Below, one piece after another: positions 63,168 to 64,000 of a DNA stretch of 64,000 bases (the first letter of the stretch is position 1; each line of letters starts with the position of its first letter). Both the position numbers and the translations under genes were made by a program. Origin of the DNA: an uncultured Bacilli bacterium. Lineage in GTDB: Bacteria; Bacillota_I; Bacilli_A; RF39; UBA660. The DNA lies in the NCBI GenBank assembly GCA_910588195.1, contig CAJUPN010000001.1, positions 277,915 to 341,914 of the forward strand. The letters run 5' to 3'. A model generated the notes under the pieces. The model saw only the letters and a list, made by a program, of their open reading frames with translations, made no database searches and was not told the origin of the DNA.

Positions 63168-64000
63168 ATGAAAGACAATATATTATTACCAGCAACATAT
63201 GATTGTATGTTTAAAGCATTAATGCTAAAACCAGAGTTAAGTGAATTCTTAAAGGAGTTAATACATATCATAACAGATATACCTATAGAAGCTTTAAAAG
63301 ATATAAAGGTACAAAATAGTGAATATACAATAGAAAATAAAAATGAAAAAAAGATGCGATCAGATGTAATAGTAAGTATAGGAAATAAGTATATCAATAT
63401 AGAAATGAATAAGGAATACTATAAAGGAGTATTTAATAAAAATGATGCATATTTAAGTAAAATAAAAGCCAGAATGTATAAAGAAAGTGAAAGTTATATA
63501 GAAGCAGGTCAAGTGATACAAATAAACTTTAATAATTTTTATCATTTTAAACATAAGAAAGATATATACAAATTTTTATTTTTAGAAGAAGAGACAAATG
63601 AACTAGATGAAGATTCAACAATAAAGTATCATGTATGTCTTCCAAACATATGGGAACGATGTTATAATAAAAGCATAAAAGAGTTAACAAGATTTGAAAG
63701 ATTTTGTTTAATATTAAAAGCAGAAAAAAAGGAATATGCTAGAAAAGTAGCTGGAGATGATGTGTTAATGGGAAACATAGTAGATGAAATAGCGAAGTTA
63801 AGTTTAGATGATACTATGATAGGATTGTATAATGCAGAAATAGAAGAAGAGAAAATAAGAAAAACGAGATTGGAAGGAGCAAGACTAGAAGGATTAGAAC
63901 AAGGCCGAAAACAAGGAATAAAGGAAGGAATAAAACAGGGGAAAGAAGAAGGAATACAGCAAGAAAAAGAGGATATGATAAAATCTTTATATAAACTTGA
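63168..64000 (+). CDS. Rpn/PD-(D/E)XK transposase-family nuclease, 3' end outside
   Basis: At least 277 residues from ATG 63168 (AAGAGGAAG upstream), open to the window edge. The core matches the PD-(D/E)XK Rpn-type family: N-terminal DNILLPATYDCMFK(A)L, catalytic region RSDVIVSIGNKYINIEMN (Asp and Glu-x-Asn), QVIQINFNNF and a C-terminal helical array of GLEQGRKQGIKEGIKQG repeats. These genes mediate recombination or stress-related DNA cleavage and are often multi-copy and mobile. It has Ile codon usage shifted to ATA. Confidence 0.85.
   Translation, partial: MKDNILLPATYDCMFKALMLKPELSEFLKELIHIITDIPIEALKDIKVQNSEYTIENKNEKKMRSDVIVSIGNKYINIEMNKEYYKGVFNKNDAYLSKIKARMYKESESYIEAGQVIQINFNNFYHFKHKKDIYKFLFLEEETNELDEDSTIKYHVCLPNIWERCYNKSIKELTRFERFCLILKAEKKEYARKVAGDDVLMGNIVDEIAKLSLDDTMIGLYNAEIEEEKIRKTRLEGARLEGLEQGRKQGIKEGIKQGKEEGIQQEKEDMIKSLYKL

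Noticed and set aside
63110..63397. Minus-strand frame at the right end
   Set aside because: Antisense shadow of the Rpn-type gene, without a ribosome site.
1..64000. TGA read as tryptophan (mycoplasma code)
   Set aside because: All clear Trp positions are TGG, and several well-defined genes end in TGA (1725, 21280, 23374).
1..64000. CRISPR arrays, rRNA and tRNA genes
   Set aside because: No regularly spaced repeats and no CCA-ended cloverleaf or conserved rRNA stretches were noticed when reading; not computed.

Overview
The window is a very AT-rich bacterial chromosome segment that uses the standard code: Trp is TGG, and TGA is a rare but real stop (for example at 23372-23374 and 21278-21280). 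Low GC, Firmicutes-type ribosome binding sites, a T-box leader, SpoIVA, a SpoVIF-like protein, SipW-type signal peptidases, TasA-like proteins and DUF285/BspA-type surface repeats all point to a Bacillota member of the Bacilli/Erysipelotrichia/Mollicutes-related gut lineages. I cannot name a genus.

Layout. 1-1080 is the 5' part of an unknown membrane protein on the minus strand. 1141-4052 is a threonine T-box leader followed by two unknown small genes and thrS (ThrRS without a TGS domain). 4174-7563 is a large DUF285-repeat surface protein with a 13-A tract in its presumed promoter. 7595-8502 is a frameshifted methyltransferase gene on the minus strand. 8647-16911 is a nearly complete NAD salvage/recycling cluster (pncA-like, pncB, Nudix, nadE, prs, nadD, pncC-like, and the Nudix-type repressor NrtR), with three matching 21-bp palindromes that look like its operators. 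16912-17311 and 21056-21585 each hold a previously unannotated type I toxin-antitoxin-like locus: a 30- or 24-residue hydrophobic peptide with a convergent small RNA. Between them lie a LOG-family protein, a FemAB-type transferase and a second large surface protein. 21586-36949 is mostly housekeeping (mtaB, def, miaA, a small alarmone synthetase, a CPBP protease, Nudix, a phosphoesterase) mixed with unknown membrane and secreted proteins. 37022-41733 is an XRE regulator, an ABC exporter with two permeases, and a secreted 143-residue protein. 41920-42071 is the remnant of a second spoIVA, and the intact spoIVA is at 43106.

44779-58027 is the most striking gene block: a Cys-rich lipoprotein, two SipW-type signal peptidases, two TasA-like proteins, a 1611-residue Ig-like (BIG2) protein and a 638-residue secreted protein, apparently a surface-fibre or biofilm-matrix assembly locus. 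A second XRE-membrane regulator follows. The window ends with a CpsB/CpsD/CpsC-type tyrosine phosphatase, kinase and chain-length module and the start of an Rpn/PD-(D/E)XK transposase-family gene.

I saw no rRNA, tRNA, CRISPR array, integrase or origin.
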